Below, one piece after another: positions 1-8,681 of a stretch of DNA of 64,000 bases (positions are counted from its first letter, which is position 1; every line of letters begins with the position of its first letter). The notes under the pieces are model-generated. The model did not search any database and was not told where the DNA came from. It saw nothing but the letters and a program-made list of their open reading frames with translations. Both the position numbers and the translations under genes were made by a program. Source of the stretch: Thermincola carboxydiphila (lineage in GTDB: Bacteria > Bacillota > Thermincolia > Thermincolales > UBA2595); assembly GCA_016841325.1 (NCBI GenBank), contig JAENZJ010000001.1, forward strand, positions 186,001 through 250,000, read 5' to 3'.

Positions 1-504
1 GGTACCAACAGAAGTAAGTTTTTTAGAGGAGAAGTAGATAAGTATACCTGGACGGACATAGGCTCGAGTTATCTACCTGCAGATATTTTGGCTGCAGTTT
101 TATGGGGGCAGTTAGAAGACCGCCATATAATTAATGCCAAGAGAGAGACGGTTTTTAATTATTACTGTGAGGCGCTGAAACCTCTTGAAGAGAAAGGTTT
201 GCTGCAATTACCCACTATACCGGAGGAATGTCAGCCTAACTTTCATATTTTTTATATTCTTGTCCGGTCGGAAGAAACAAGAAATGGCTTGATTGATAAA
301 TTAAAAGAAAGAGGCATCCAAAGTTTTTTCCATTATGTACCGCTCCACCTGTCTCCCATGGGTAAGAAACTGGGATACGAAATAGGCATGCTGCCTCTTA
401 CTGAAGATTTAAGTCAAAGGTTGTTGCGTCTGCCGATATATCCGGATTTATCAAAGGCTGATTTGGAATACATTGTGGATTCTATTTATCAAATAATTCA
501 GTGA
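1..504 (+). CDS. rffA: dTDP-4-amino-4,6-dideoxygalactose transaminase, 5'-truncated
   Basis: PLP-dependent sugar aminotransferase of the DegT/DnrJ/EryC1/StrS family, of which only the C-terminal 167 residues are present. The reading frame is open from base 1, and the segment GTNRSKFFRGEVDKYTW followed by DIGSSYLP is the signature of the WecE/RffA group, which aminates dTDP-4-keto-6-deoxyglucose. The catalytic lysine lies upstream of the window. A TTG at 88 could be read as a start, but conserved sequence before it shows the gene is simply cut by the window edge. It begins a + strand sugar-biosynthesis cluster and fits with the dTDP-sugar enzyme RmlA two genes on. Subfamily assignment is from motif recognition only. 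Confidence 0.85.
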   Translation, partial: GTNRSKFFRGEVDKYTWTDIGSSYLPADILAAVLWGQLEDRHIINAKRETVFNYYCEALKPLEEKGLLQLPTIPEECQPNFHIFYILVRSEETRNGLIDKLKERGIQSFFHYVPLHLSPMGKKLGYEIGMLPLTEDLSQRLLRLPIYPDLSKADLEYIVDSIYQIIQ

Positions 505-516
505 GGGGAGTAACCT

Positions 517-1536
517 ATGTCTGAAAAGGTAATTTTATTTGGGGCTTCAAAGCTAGGGCAGGCTGCCAAAATGCTGCTGACAGATAAGGTAAATATTGTT
601 GCTTTCTGTGATAATGATAGTAATAAATGGGGGAAAAACTTCGACGGCCTGAATATTGTTTCCCCTGGAAAACTCCTTGAATTAAAAGATATAAAAGTAA
701 TAATAACCAGCAGCTGTTATCGGGAAATTTCTAATCAGCTCTTGGAGTCAGGTATTAAAAACTTTGAGATTTTTACCTATGACTTATTAAATAATGCCTC
801 CTGGAACAGTCTTAAAAAAAATTACAGCATAAAACACATTAATCTGGGAGCCTTTTTGGATTCCATTGATAGTAAAAAGTTACAGGTAAGTAATTTCACG
901 TTTCTAACAGGAGGATCTGGGCTGCTGGATATTTTGTTTCTAAAGGCCTTAGCGGTAAAATTCAACGCAAAAACTTACCTGGAAATAGGCACCTGGATGG
1001 GGGAGAGTATAGCTGCTGTTTCAGAAGTTGTTGATAATTGCTACAGTGTATCTTTACCTGATGATGACTCGGACTTGGGGGACTACTTTAAAAGATTTCT
1101 TAACAAGAAAAACTTTAGCCGTTACTTTTCATACAGGAAAAACAATATAAAACATTATTTCGTAGATTCAAAAGAATTTAATTATAAAGAAATTCCCCAG
1201 GAAATTGACCTGGTGTTTATCGATGGAGACCACTCATACGAAGGAGTTAGAGCAGATACAAAAAACATTTTTAAAACTATTGATACCACTAAGACCATAG
1301 TGGTCTGGCATGATTTCAAGGAGAGAAGAAATGAATATATCGTAACAACGGTAAATGCCGTTTATGATGCGGTACCAAAGAATCTACAGGACAATATTTT
1401 CAGTGTTGACAATAATATGTGTGGTGTTTATATACCAGACAAGTTTGTTAAAGAGTTTAGTTTTGACAGTCCTTCAAACGAAATATATTCTTACAGTACA
1501 AAGATTGAGCCGACAAGACATGTTTTAACAACATAG
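517..1536 (+). CDS. SAM-dependent methyltransferase with N-terminal Rossmann-like module
   Basis: A 339-residue protein of two parts. Residues 1-90 are a small nucleotide-binding-like module (VILFGASKLGQ, then CDNDSNKWG and IVSPGKL) that recurs at the C-terminus of the three glycosyltransferases at 2522, 3550 and 4592. Residues 145-315 form a class I methyltransferase of the Methyltransf_24 type: YLEIGTWMGES is the SAM-binding motif I, and VFIDGDHSYEGVRADT with VVWHDF are typical of this family. ATG at 517 follows GAGGGGAG. It probably modifies a sugar of the surface glycan, but substrate and target atom cannot be read from sequence. Confidence 0.75.
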   Translation: MSEKVILFGASKLGQAAKMLLTDKVNIVAFCDNDSNKWGKNFDGLNIVSPGKLLELKDIKVIITSSCYREISNQLLESGIKNFEIFTYDLLNNASWNSLKKNYSIKHINLGAFLDSIDSKKLQVSNFTFLTGGSGLLDILFLKALAVKFNAKTYLEIGTWMGESIAAVSEVVDNCYSVSLPDDDSDLGDYFKRFLNKKNFSRYFSYRKNNIKHYFVDSKEFNYKEIPQEIDLVFIDGDHSYEGVRADTKNIFKTIDTTKTIVVWHDFKERRNEYIVTTVNAVYDAVPKNLQDNIFSVDNNMCGVYIPDKFVKEFSFDSPSNEIYSYSTKIEPTRHVLTT

Positions 1537-1599
1537 ATTCAACCTGGAAGTGTTGTATCCCACACGTTGTCATTAGTGACAGCGGAGAGGAGGTTTCTT

Positions 1600-2484
1600 A
1601 TGAAGGGGATTATTTTGGCTGGCGGATGCGGGACCAGACTCTATCCAAGTACAACGGCTGTCAGTAAACAGCTGCTCCCTGTATATGATAAACCAATGAT
1701 TTACTATCCTTTATCCACCTTAATGCTGGCAGGCATCCGGGACATATTGATAATATCCACTCCGGAAGATACTCCCAAATATAGACGATTATTAGGTAAC
1801 GGAACTAAGTGGGGTATTGAGCTATCCTATGAAGTGCAGAAAGAGCCTAAAGGAATTGCAGAGGCGGTTATTATTGGAGAAAACTTTATTAACGATCAGA
1901 GTGTCTGTTTAGTGTTAGGTGATAATGTTTTTTATGGGCAGGGACTGCCGAATATTTTAAGAAAAGCTGCCAAATTGGAATCAGGAGCAATAATATTCGG
2001 TTATTGGGTCAGTGAACCCGAACGGTATGGTGTTGTTGAGTTTAGTAAAGATGGCACCGTTTTGAGTCTTGAGGAGAAGCCTCAAAAGGCTAAATCAAAC
2101 TGGGGAGTGCCGGGCTTATATTTTTATGATCATAATGTGGTGGCAATGGCCAAAATGCTAAAACCTTCAGAACGCGGAGAGCTAGAGATTACCGATATTA
2201 ATAAAGAGTATTTAAGGAAAGGACAGTTAAGAGTAGAATTGCTCCAAAGGGGAATTGCTTGGTTGGATACCGGTACTCCGGACAGTCTGTTGGATGCTTC
2301 CAATTTTATTGCCACTATTGAGAAAAGACAGGGACTCAAAGTTTCCTGCATAGAAGAAGTTGCTTATCGAATGGGATATATAGATTCTGAGCAGCTGTTA
2401 GCTATAATTAAGGACTTGCCTAATAACGTTTACAGAAACTATCTGGCTCATTTACTGGAGTGGGTGTGTGAGCCCAGGAACTGA
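1600..2484 (+). CDS. rfbA: Glucose-1-phosphate thymidylyltransferase RmlA
   Basis: Makes dTDP-glucose from glucose-1-phosphate and dTTP, the first step of dTDP-deoxysugar synthesis. The 294-residue product starts [16 protein letters not shown], the nucleotide-binding signature. [16 protein letters not shown] and [10 protein letters not shown] are diagnostic for RmlA, and length is normal for the family. ATG at 1600 lies 6 bases after GGAGAGGAGG; the frame is open further upstream to 1567 but that start has no ribosome site. No rmlB, rmlC or rmlD is in the window. Supply of dTDP-4-keto sugar to the partial aminotransferase just upstream is the likely role. Confidence 0.95.
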   Translation: MKGIILAGGCGTRLYPSTTAVSKQLLPVYDKPMIYYPLSTLMLAGIRDILIISTPEDTPKYRRLLGNGTKWGIELSYEVQKEPKGIAEAVIIGENFINDQSVCLVLGDNVFYGQGLPNILRKAAKLESGAIIFGYWVSEPERYGVVEFSKDGTVLSLEEKPQKAKSNWGVPGLYFYDHNVVAMAKMLKPSERGELEITDINKEYLRKGQLRVELLQRGIAWLDTGTPDSLLDASNFIATIEKRQGLKVSCIEEVAYRMGYIDSEQLLAIIKDLPNNVYRNYLAHLLEWVCEPRN

Positions 2485-2521
2485 TGACCAGAAGTTACCG
2501 TAATAACTCGAGGTGAAAAGA

Positions 2522-3529
2522 ATGGCTTTAGCGAGTTTTGTAATGTCAGTCTATAATGACGGCAGGTATTTAGCCGAGGCGATAAAAAGCGTATTAAACC
2601 AGACATATCCTGATATTGAGCTGCTAATTTTTAATGACGCATCAACAGATAACAGCCTGGATATTATCAGGAGCTTTTCTGACCCGCGAATTATATTTTA
2701 TCATTCCGATGAAAACAGAGGCAAGTCTTACGGTATTAATTTCATGGTAAAGAATTTTGCCAGGGGAGATTACATATTTCTGATGGATTCCGATGATATC
2801 TGTGACATACACAGGGCAGAGGAACAGATAAAGTACCTGCAGCAAAATCCCGGCTGTATTGCCGTTGGTTCAAACATCAATGTGATGTGGGAGGATGAGG
2901 AGACTAAATCTTTAGCTGAGCGAAAAAAGTCATGGTTTGACCAGGCACCCGATGAAGTTGACGGGCTGCTGCTTCAGGGCATGACGGTACCAGGTCCCAC
3001 CATCACCCTCAGAAAATCTAACTTTTTGGCAGTGGGTGGGTTATCGGTTAATTACAAAGCAGCCCTAGACTATGAATTTGTTTTAAGACTGACTGAGCAC
3101 GGCAGTGTTTTTAAGTTACCCAAAGAATTATACAGGTATAGGATTCACAGACAGCAAATGTCTCTGGCCAAAAAACAGTTCCAGTTTGAAAGTGCCTTAA
3201 GGGCAAAAGTTGAATACTTAAAAAGGAATAAGCATTTATTTGGCGGTCGTGATTTATATGTCTGGGGCTTAGGGAGTGTGGGAAGGACTGTAGTGAACTT
3301 GGCTGTAGAACTGGGGTTGAAGTTAAGTGCCATTATAGACAGCAACACTAATCTGCAGGGTAAGTCTTTTTCTAATATAAAAATCATATCTCCCACGGAA
3401 GTTTTGAGCCTGGGTTCGAAGCATGATAGTCTAATTATGTTGACAACTACTGTTGGCCGGGAGGAGGCCGCAGGTAAACTGGAGGATTCAGGTTATATCA
3501 GGTATAAAGATTTCTTTTGTTTAGCTTAA
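2522..3529 (+). CDS. Family 2 glycosyltransferase with C-terminal Rossmann-like module
   Basis: Inverting GT-A glycosyltransferase of about 335 residues. VMSVYNDGRYLAEAIKSVL and FNDASTDNSL form the nucleotide-binding half, and MDSDD is the metal-binding DxD motif. The last 85 residues (LYVWGLGSVGRTV, then IDSNTNLQGKS and IISPTEV) repeat the small Rossmann-like module seen in the neighbours. ATG at 2522 is preferred over GTG at 2513 because GAGGTGA sits 5 bases before it. Donor and acceptor are unknown. Codons are AT-rich like the flanking glycosyltransferases. Confidence 0.85.
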   Translation: MALASFVMSVYNDGRYLAEAIKSVLNQTYPDIELLIFNDASTDNSLDIIRSFSDPRIIFYHSDENRGKSYGINFMVKNFARGDYIFLMDSDDICDIHRAEEQIKYLQQNPGCIAVGSNINVMWEDEETKSLAERKKSWFDQAPDEVDGLLLQGMTVPGPTITLRKSNFLAVGGLSVNYKAALDYEFVLRLTEHGSVFKLPKELYRYRIHRQQMSLAKKQFQFESALRAKVEYLKRNKHLFGGRDLYVWGLGSVGRTVVNLAVELGLKLSAIIDSNTNLQGKSFSNIKIISPTEVLSLGSKHDSLIMLTTTVGREEAAGKLEDSGYIRYKDFFCLA

Positions 3530-3549
3530 CATTTGTGAGGTGGAAGCCA

Positions 3550-4566
3550 TTGCCTGAAGTAAGTGTGGTAATGTCAGTATATAATGCGGAAAAATACCTT
3601 GATGAAGCAGTGGTGAGTATTCTGAATCAGACTTATCAGGACTTCGAATTTATTATAATAAACGACGGGTCTACAGATAATTCTTTGGATATGATCAGAA
3701 GTTATGCCAGTGATGAGAGAATCAAAGTATACAGCTTTGAGGAAAACGGCGGGCTGGCCAATGCCTTAAACTTTGGTTTGGGAAAGGCCTCGGGCAGATA
3801 TATTGCCAGGCAGGATGCAGATGATATCAGCTGTGTTGACAGGTTGGCCAGGCAGAAGGAAATCCTTGATAAAACGCCTGATATTGCTCTGGTTGATTCG
3901 TTTGTGGAATATTTCCCGACTAACGCTGAAGTTGAGGAAAGTGAAAGATATCAATTTTATAAAAACGTTGTGGAAAAAGACAAAAACAGGCTACTTTCGC
4001 CTGAGGGAATAAGTGAAAAGTTATATTGGTATTGTTGTATAACCCATGGGACAATAATGGCTAGAAGGGAAGTTATAAAAGAAGTTGGTTATGATAGTAG
4101 TTTCAGGGTAGCAGAAGATTATAAGTTATTTTACCGACTCAATAAACTTGGTTATAAAACCTATAAAATAAACGAGGTCTTGTTGAAAATCAGGGTTTCG
4201 TCATCATCAAATATGGCCAGATATCGTGATTTAAATAACAGGATGATATTTCGGATAAAGGAAGATGAAATCCGTAATCTATATAAGGAAAGGAAGCCAT
4301 TGATCTGGGGAGCGGGCAGTGCTGGTTTGACAGTGTTGGAGATTCTTCGGGAAAACGGCCTGGATATTGAAGGGTTCCTTGACAGCAGCAGCGATAAACA
4401 GGGAACCCAAATTCAGGGCAGAAAGGTCTATTCCCCCGATATTTTAAAAGACCGGACAAAGGGTTATAAGGTTTTGATTGCGTCAAGTATAGGGAAGTTT
4501 CAGATAAGTGAATTGCTCAAAACGTGGGGGTATAAGCACTTGGATGATTTTATAGTCTACTTTTAA
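3550..4566 (+). CDS. Family 2 glycosyltransferase with C-terminal Rossmann-like module
   Basis: A 338-residue GT-A enzyme resembling its upstream neighbour. MPEVSVVMSVYNAEKYL and INDGSTDNSLDMI are the donor-binding half, RQDADD is the DxD-like metal site, and VAEDYKLFYRL the acceptor-side loop. The C-terminal 90 residues (LIWGAGSAGLTVLE, FLDSSSDKQGTQ, VYSPDIL) are the shared module. TTG at 3550 lies 6 bases after GTGAGGTGG; an earlier TTG at 3517 would overlap the previous gene and has no ribosome site. Probably arose by duplication within this cluster. The sugar transferred is unknown. Confidence 0.85.
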   Translation: MPEVSVVMSVYNAEKYLDEAVVSILNQTYQDFEFIIINDGSTDNSLDMIRSYASDERIKVYSFEENGGLANALNFGLGKASGRYIARQDADDISCVDRLARQKEILDKTPDIALVDSFVEYFPTNAEVEESERYQFYKNVVEKDKNRLLSPEGISEKLYWYCCITHGTIMARREVIKEVGYDSSFRVAEDYKLFYRLNKLGYKTYKINEVLLKIRVSSSSNMARYRDLNNRMIFRIKEDEIRNLYKERKPLIWGAGSAGLTVLEILRENGLDIEGFLDSSSDKQGTQIQGRKVYSPDILKDRTKGYKVLIASSIGKFQISELLKTWGYKHLDDFIVYF

Positions 4567-4591
4567 AAAACCTTGTATTGGGGGTGGGGAA

Positions 4592-5719
4592 ATGCCTAAA
4601 GTCAGTATAATAGTATTAGCCTATAATAACGCTAAATATTTAAAGCAGACCCTTGACAGCATAGAAAAACAGACATATCGGGACTGGGAGGTCGTTATTA
4701 TAAATGACGGTTCTACAGATGCCACTCCGGAAATCCTCCACATTTATGAAGCAAAACCAAAGTTCACAGTATATCACCAATCTAACCGGGGAATTCCCGC
4801 TTCAATGAATACAGCTTTAAACCTGATTCAGGGGGAATATGTATGCAAACTTGATTCTGACGACTGCTGGGAACCCGGTTTGCTGGAAACCCTGGTACCC
4901 GTTATGGATAACAGCCCTGCTGACACGGGAATTGTGTACTGTGACTCACAGAGAATAGATGGTGATGGAAAAGTACTTGTCCCCCGAATGGTAGGATTTA
5001 ATAATATAATGAGTGATCATCCGGTTAAAGACCTGTTATTTGGACTTTATTTTCCGGAGAGCACCTTTTTGTACAGAAGAGAGGTATTTACATCAGCCGG
5101 TCCCTATGATGAAAGGTTTTCTGTTGGCTCGGTATATGACATGTTCATAAGGATTGCTGATAAATACAAGTATAAATATGTTGATAAAAAGCTGGGATAC
5201 TATAGGACTCATCCGGGATGTGTAACTAAAAACAAAGAAAGAATGATGAATAATTTTGGTTTAATAATTGATAAAAATAAAAAGGTTTTCATAAAACACG
5301 GAATAGATGATGACCTGGTCGAAAAAGCAATTTCTTTGTGCAGACCTGATAAAAACGGCCGTTATAATTGCCCGTCAGCAGATTTAATGGCAAGGCTGAT
5401 GGTTTATGCGAAGTTTTATTATCTGAATAATCATGTGTTTCCTGATTTGGAAGAAGCCTGTATTTATGGAGCAGGCGCAGGTGGGAGATATTCACCTGAG
5501 GCAGCTGGATATTTTGGAATATCTATTCAAAAAATTTTTGACAGCAGTTGTGAGAAAAAAGGTCTTAACCTATCAGGAATAAGTGTTTCACATGCTGATG
5601 AGGTTTATCCCGGGGGACAGGCTAAAATTCTGATAATGTCAGAACATGCAGATGAAATTGCGGAAGGTTTATTGAAAAAAGATCTCCATCCTGAGACTGA
5701 TTTCTTTAAGATGTTTTAA
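4592..5719 (+). CDS. Family 2 glycosyltransferase with C-terminal Rossmann-like module
   Basis: A 375-residue GT-A glycosyltransferase. MPKVSIIVLAYNNAKYLKQT and INDGSTDATPE bind the nucleotide sugar; KLDSDDCWEPG holds the DxD metal motif. Residues about 285-375 carry a diverged copy of the shared module (CIYGAGAGGRY, IFDSSCEKKGLNLSG). ATG follows GGGGGTGGGG. It is the third consecutive glycosyltransferase with this appendix, which suggests the modules interact or bind a common ligand. Specificity unknown. Confidence 0.85.
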   Translation: MPKVSIIVLAYNNAKYLKQTLDSIEKQTYRDWEVVIINDGSTDATPEILHIYEAKPKFTVYHQSNRGIPASMNTALNLIQGEYVCKLDSDDCWEPGLLETLVPVMDNSPADTGIVYCDSQRIDGDGKVLVPRMVGFNNIMSDHPVKDLLFGLYFPESTFLYRREVFTSAGPYDERFSVGSVYDMFIRIADKYKYKYVDKKLGYYRTHPGCVTKNKERMMNNFGLIIDKNKKVFIKHGIDDDLVEKAISLCRPDKNGRYNCPSADLMARLMVYAKFYYLNNHVFPDLEEACIYGAGAGGRYSPEAAGYFGISIQKIFDSSCEKKGLNLSGISVSHADEVYPGGQAKILIMSEHADEIAEGLLKKDLHPETDFFKMF

Positions 5720-5742
5720 TTAAGTGATTTGGGGGGCAAAGC

Positions 5743-7161
5743 ATGGTTTCTGATAATCCCAAAGTAGGTATCGTAATATGCAACTGGAATAAAAAAGAAT
5801 ATGTCTTAAATTGCATAAAATCAGTAATTGAACAGGAATATGACGATTATGATCTTTATGTAGTTGATAATGCTTCGACAGATGGTTCTGTGGAAGCCAT
5901 CCGAGAGAATTTTCCTCAGGTAAACCTGATAGTTAATGAGGAAAATCTGGGCGGGTCAGGTGGATTTAACACCGGACTGAAGCGGATAATGGCGGAAGGA
6001 AAATACAAATATACATATTTATTGGACAATGATGTTGTATTAGATAATAATGCCTTAAAAGAATTAGTCACAACAATGGAAAGAGACCCCCAAACCGGTA
6101 TAGTCGGGTCTGCTATTTATCAGATGGACCATCCTGATAAACTACAGACTCTGGGTGCTTTTATCGATTGGCAGAGGGCAGAGACAAAGCCTCACTTGGT
6201 AGGTGTGACAGAAGACCTGGTTCCAGAAAAAGACTTTGAGGTTGATTATGTGATAGCATGTTCGCTTCTGGTACGGAATGAGTGTTTAAGCAGAGTAGGT
6301 TTAATGGACCAGGAGTATTTCCTCTATTTTGATGAAATTGACTGGTGTACGAGGTTAAAGAGAGCAGGGTACAGGATTTTGGCTGTACCGTCTTCCAGAG
6401 TATGGCATAAGATGGGTTCCCGTTTTAAGAATTCTAATTTACCATCCTATTATTATTGGCGAAATAAAATATTCTTTTTTAACAGACATACTCATGATGA
6501 ACAATGGAAGAAAACTAATTATGGTGTTTTTACAAGTTTATATCAGGCTGTATTTACATCGAAATATTTTGGTAAAAGGACTGTAGCCCAAACTCTGATG
6601 ACAGCTTTTTCCGATCTGCTGGCTAATAAAAGGGGTAAAAAGAGTGATCTCCCTCAGTCAGAGCCGGAAAGAGTGCCTAATCCTTTTAAAGAGATTGAAG
6701 GCAGCGTGTGTCGTGTATTGATATTAGGAAATATAACCGTGAAGATGCTGAACGAGGTTAGGGAAATGTTAATGGAGTATGCTGAGACAGAGAATTATAC
6801 CGTCCTGTCACAGCCAGGTGCATTACGAAGAGAAGTTGAATTGTATTCTGGAATATACATTGTCCATGAATGGCAGCAACTACATGATATATATGATATT
6901 GTGCTGTATGGAAGCAGCCAGATATTTGCAGACAGAGGGTGGAAAAACTGGCGTCGAAAGGTAGACAAACTGAATCCTAAACAATTTATTTTGTTTGACG
7001 GATACGGCAATTACCTGAGATTAAATCTGGGAGCCCGTCTAGTGACTGATTTGTATGCGGTTTTGTTTAGTTTCATGAGATTTATTGTTTTCCCCTTATG
7101 GCTAAGAAAACTGAATGCAATTAAGATTCAAGACGAAATCTTAACAAATAGCGGGAGTTGA
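5743..7161 (+). CDS. Rhamnosyltransferase-like family 2 glycosyltransferase, long form
   Basis: A 472-residue protein. Residues 5-260 match the rhamnosyl/galactofuranosyl-type GT2 group: VGIVICNWNKKEYVLNCIKS, VVDNASTDGSVE, NLGGSGGFNTGL, LLDNDV (DxD-like) and YFLYFDEIDWCTRLKRAGY. Residues 320-472 are a separate extension with no motif I can name, ending in a hydrophobic stretch near 450. The galactofuranose-supplying mutase encoded at 8682 makes a Galf transferase conceivable, but this is inference. It follows the preceding gene by 23 bases and ends just before the nucleotidyltransferase. Confidence 0.8.
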   Translation: MVSDNPKVGIVICNWNKKEYVLNCIKSVIEQEYDDYDLYVVDNASTDGSVEAIRENFPQVNLIVNEENLGGSGGFNTGLKRIMAEGKYKYTYLLDNDVVLDNNALKELVTTMERDPQTGIVGSAIYQMDHPDKLQTLGAFIDWQRAETKPHLVGVTEDLVPEKDFEVDYVIACSLLVRNECLSRVGLMDQEYFLYFDEIDWCTRLKRAGYRILAVPSSRVWHKMGSRFKNSNLPSYYYWRNKIFFFNRHTHDEQWKKTNYGVFTSLYQAVFTSKYFGKRTVAQTLMTAFSDLLANKRGKKSDLPQSEPERVPNPFKEIEGSVCRVLILGNITVKMLNEVREMLMEYAETENYTVLSQPGALRREVELYSGIYIVHEWQQLHDIYDIVLYGSSQIFADRGWKNWRRKVDKLNPKQFILFDGYGNYLRLNLGARLVTDLYAVLFSFMRFIVFPLWLRKLNAIKIQDEILTNSGS

Positions 7162-7166
7162 TTCTA

Positions 7167-7931
7167 TTGAAGGCAATTATCCTGGCAGCAGGAGCCTGTC
7201 GCAGATTAAGACCTTATACCGACAACATCCCCAAGTGTCTGGTGGATGTTGGCCCCAAAGCCATACTGGGTCACCAGCTGGATGCAATCATTGCCGGTGG
7301 TATTTCTGAAGTCGTAATTGTTGTGGGATATCTTAAAGAACAGATATATGATTATATAAGCCGGAATTACCCTGCATTAAATGTAAAATTCATTGTAAAT
7401 GAACAGTACAGTACAACAAATACCTTATATTCATTGTGGCTGACAAAAGAAGAAATGGCTGGAAGTGATTTCCTTTATTTTAATGCTGATGTGATCTTTC
7501 ATCCTGAAGTAATCCGCATGCTGGTTTCAAAGAGTGAGACATGCATGGCAGTCGATTTTAAAAAATGTGGCGAGGAAGAAGTTAAGGTTATCCTAAATGG
7601 ACAGGCAATTGTGGAAATTGGCAAGAAACTGGATGTACATAAAGCAGCAGGCGAATTCATTGGGATAGCAAAGTTCAATAAAGAGATAAACAATGTATTT
7701 ATCAGTAAATTAGAAGAAGGAGTGCAAAAAGGGCATGAAAATGCGTTTTTTGAGCTCGCAGTGGATGAAATGCTCTCAGAAGTCAGTGTGAGCGTCATAG
7801 ATATCTCTCATCTGCCATCTATAGAAATTGATTTTCCCGAAGATCTGGAGACTGCAAGGAAGGCAATCTACCCGAGAATAGTGGAAAGCGGGAACACTTA
7901 TCTGGATGAAGTGGCAGTATCCCGGGAATAG
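7167..7931 (+). CDS. Sugar/alcohol-phosphate nucleotidyltransferase (LicC/IPCT-like)
   Basis: A 254-residue nucleotidyltransferase that activates a phosphorylated sugar or polyol with an NTP. The N-terminus KAIILAAGACRRLRPYT and NIPKCLVDVGPKAIL are the nucleotide-binding signature, and YFNADVIFHPE carries the metal-binding aspartate. The family includes choline-phosphate and inositol-phosphate cytidylyltransferases. TTG at 7167 is chosen because GGGAG lies 9 bases before it; a TTG at 7158 is too close to that site. The next gene is a CDP-alcohol phosphatidyltransferase, so a CDP-activated product is likely. Confidence 0.75.
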   Translation: MKAIILAAGACRRLRPYTDNIPKCLVDVGPKAILGHQLDAIIAGGISEVVIVVGYLKEQIYDYISRNYPALNVKFIVNEQYSTTNTLYSLWLTKEEMAGSDFLYFNADVIFHPEVIRMLVSKSETCMAVDFKKCGEEEVKVILNGQAIVEIGKKLDVHKAAGEFIGIAKFNKEINNVFISKLEEGVQKGHENAFFELAVDEMLSEVSVSVIDISHLPSIEIDFPEDLETARKAIYPRIVESGNTYLDEVAVSRE

Positions 7932-7971
7932 GCTAATTACCAAATATATCGGAGATTTTGGGGTAATCCAT

Positions 7972-8664
7972 ATGTTAAGTAATATAATTAACAGGTACAG
8001 GAGTTTTAAAAAGCGTTATATAGTTACTGAACGAAGGAGGCATGAGTACTTTATCAACAGGTATTATGCCCATATTATTGACCCTTTTTTTACCAAGCTG
8101 GCATATGACCTGAAAATGACTCCAAATATGGTAACAATCCTGTCTTTTGTAGTCGGAACCACAGCAGCATTGTCGTTTGCCACATATCATTGGGTTGCCG
8201 GAGCTATACTTTTACAACTGCATCACTTTCTTGACGGAGCAGATGGTAACCTGGCCCGCCTGACTAACCGGTGTTCACCGTTTGGCGCTAAGCTTGACAA
8301 GGTTTGTGACCAGATTTTAAGACTGTTTTTGTTTGTTTCCATTGCCTGGGCGGTAGATGTCCCTGTGTGGGTTAAGGCTGCTTTTGTAGGGACAATTTAT
8401 ATGGATGTGGCTGTAGTTCAGTATTATGTAGTTCCATTTATGAAAAACCATACACTGGTAAGGGCTCCATGGAAACAGTGGTTTCTGGACAGGGGCATAA
8501 TACCTTCGTTTGATATATTTACAGTGTATTTTTTAATATCCTTATTTGCCTTATTGGGGAAATTAGACATTTTAGTTTACATAGTAATAATCGGAAAAAA
8601 CCTGGATTGGATATACAGGGTCTATGAATGCAGAAAATCCAAACTAATATGTGGGGAAGAGTAG
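7972..8664 (+). CDS. CDP-alcohol phosphatidyltransferase family protein
   Basis: An integral membrane enzyme of about 230 residues that displaces CMP from a CDP-alcohol. The complete family motif D-x2-DG-x2-AR-x8-G-x3-D-x3-D is present at about residues 86-111, beginning DGADGNLAR and ending KLDKVCD. Several hydrophobic segments surround it. ATG at 7972 has GGGG 8 bases upstream; starts further upstream overlap the previous gene. Together with the adjacent nucleotidyltransferase it resembles a split form of the fused inositol-phosphate cytidylyltransferase/di-inositol-phosphate synthase, or a pair that attaches a phospho-polyol to lipid or glycan. Confidence 0.85.
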   Translation: MLSNIINRYRSFKKRYIVTERRRHEYFINRYYAHIIDPFFTKLAYDLKMTPNMVTILSFVVGTTAALSFATYHWVAGAILLQLHHFLDGADGNLARLTNRCSPFGAKLDKVCDQILRLFLFVSIAWAVDVPVWVKAAFVGTIYMDVAVVQYYVVPFMKNHTLVRAPWKQWFLDRGIIPSFDIFTVYFLISLFALLGKLDILVYIVIIGKNLDWIYRVYECRKSKLICGEE

Positions 8665-8681
8665 GTTGCAGGAGGGTTGTT

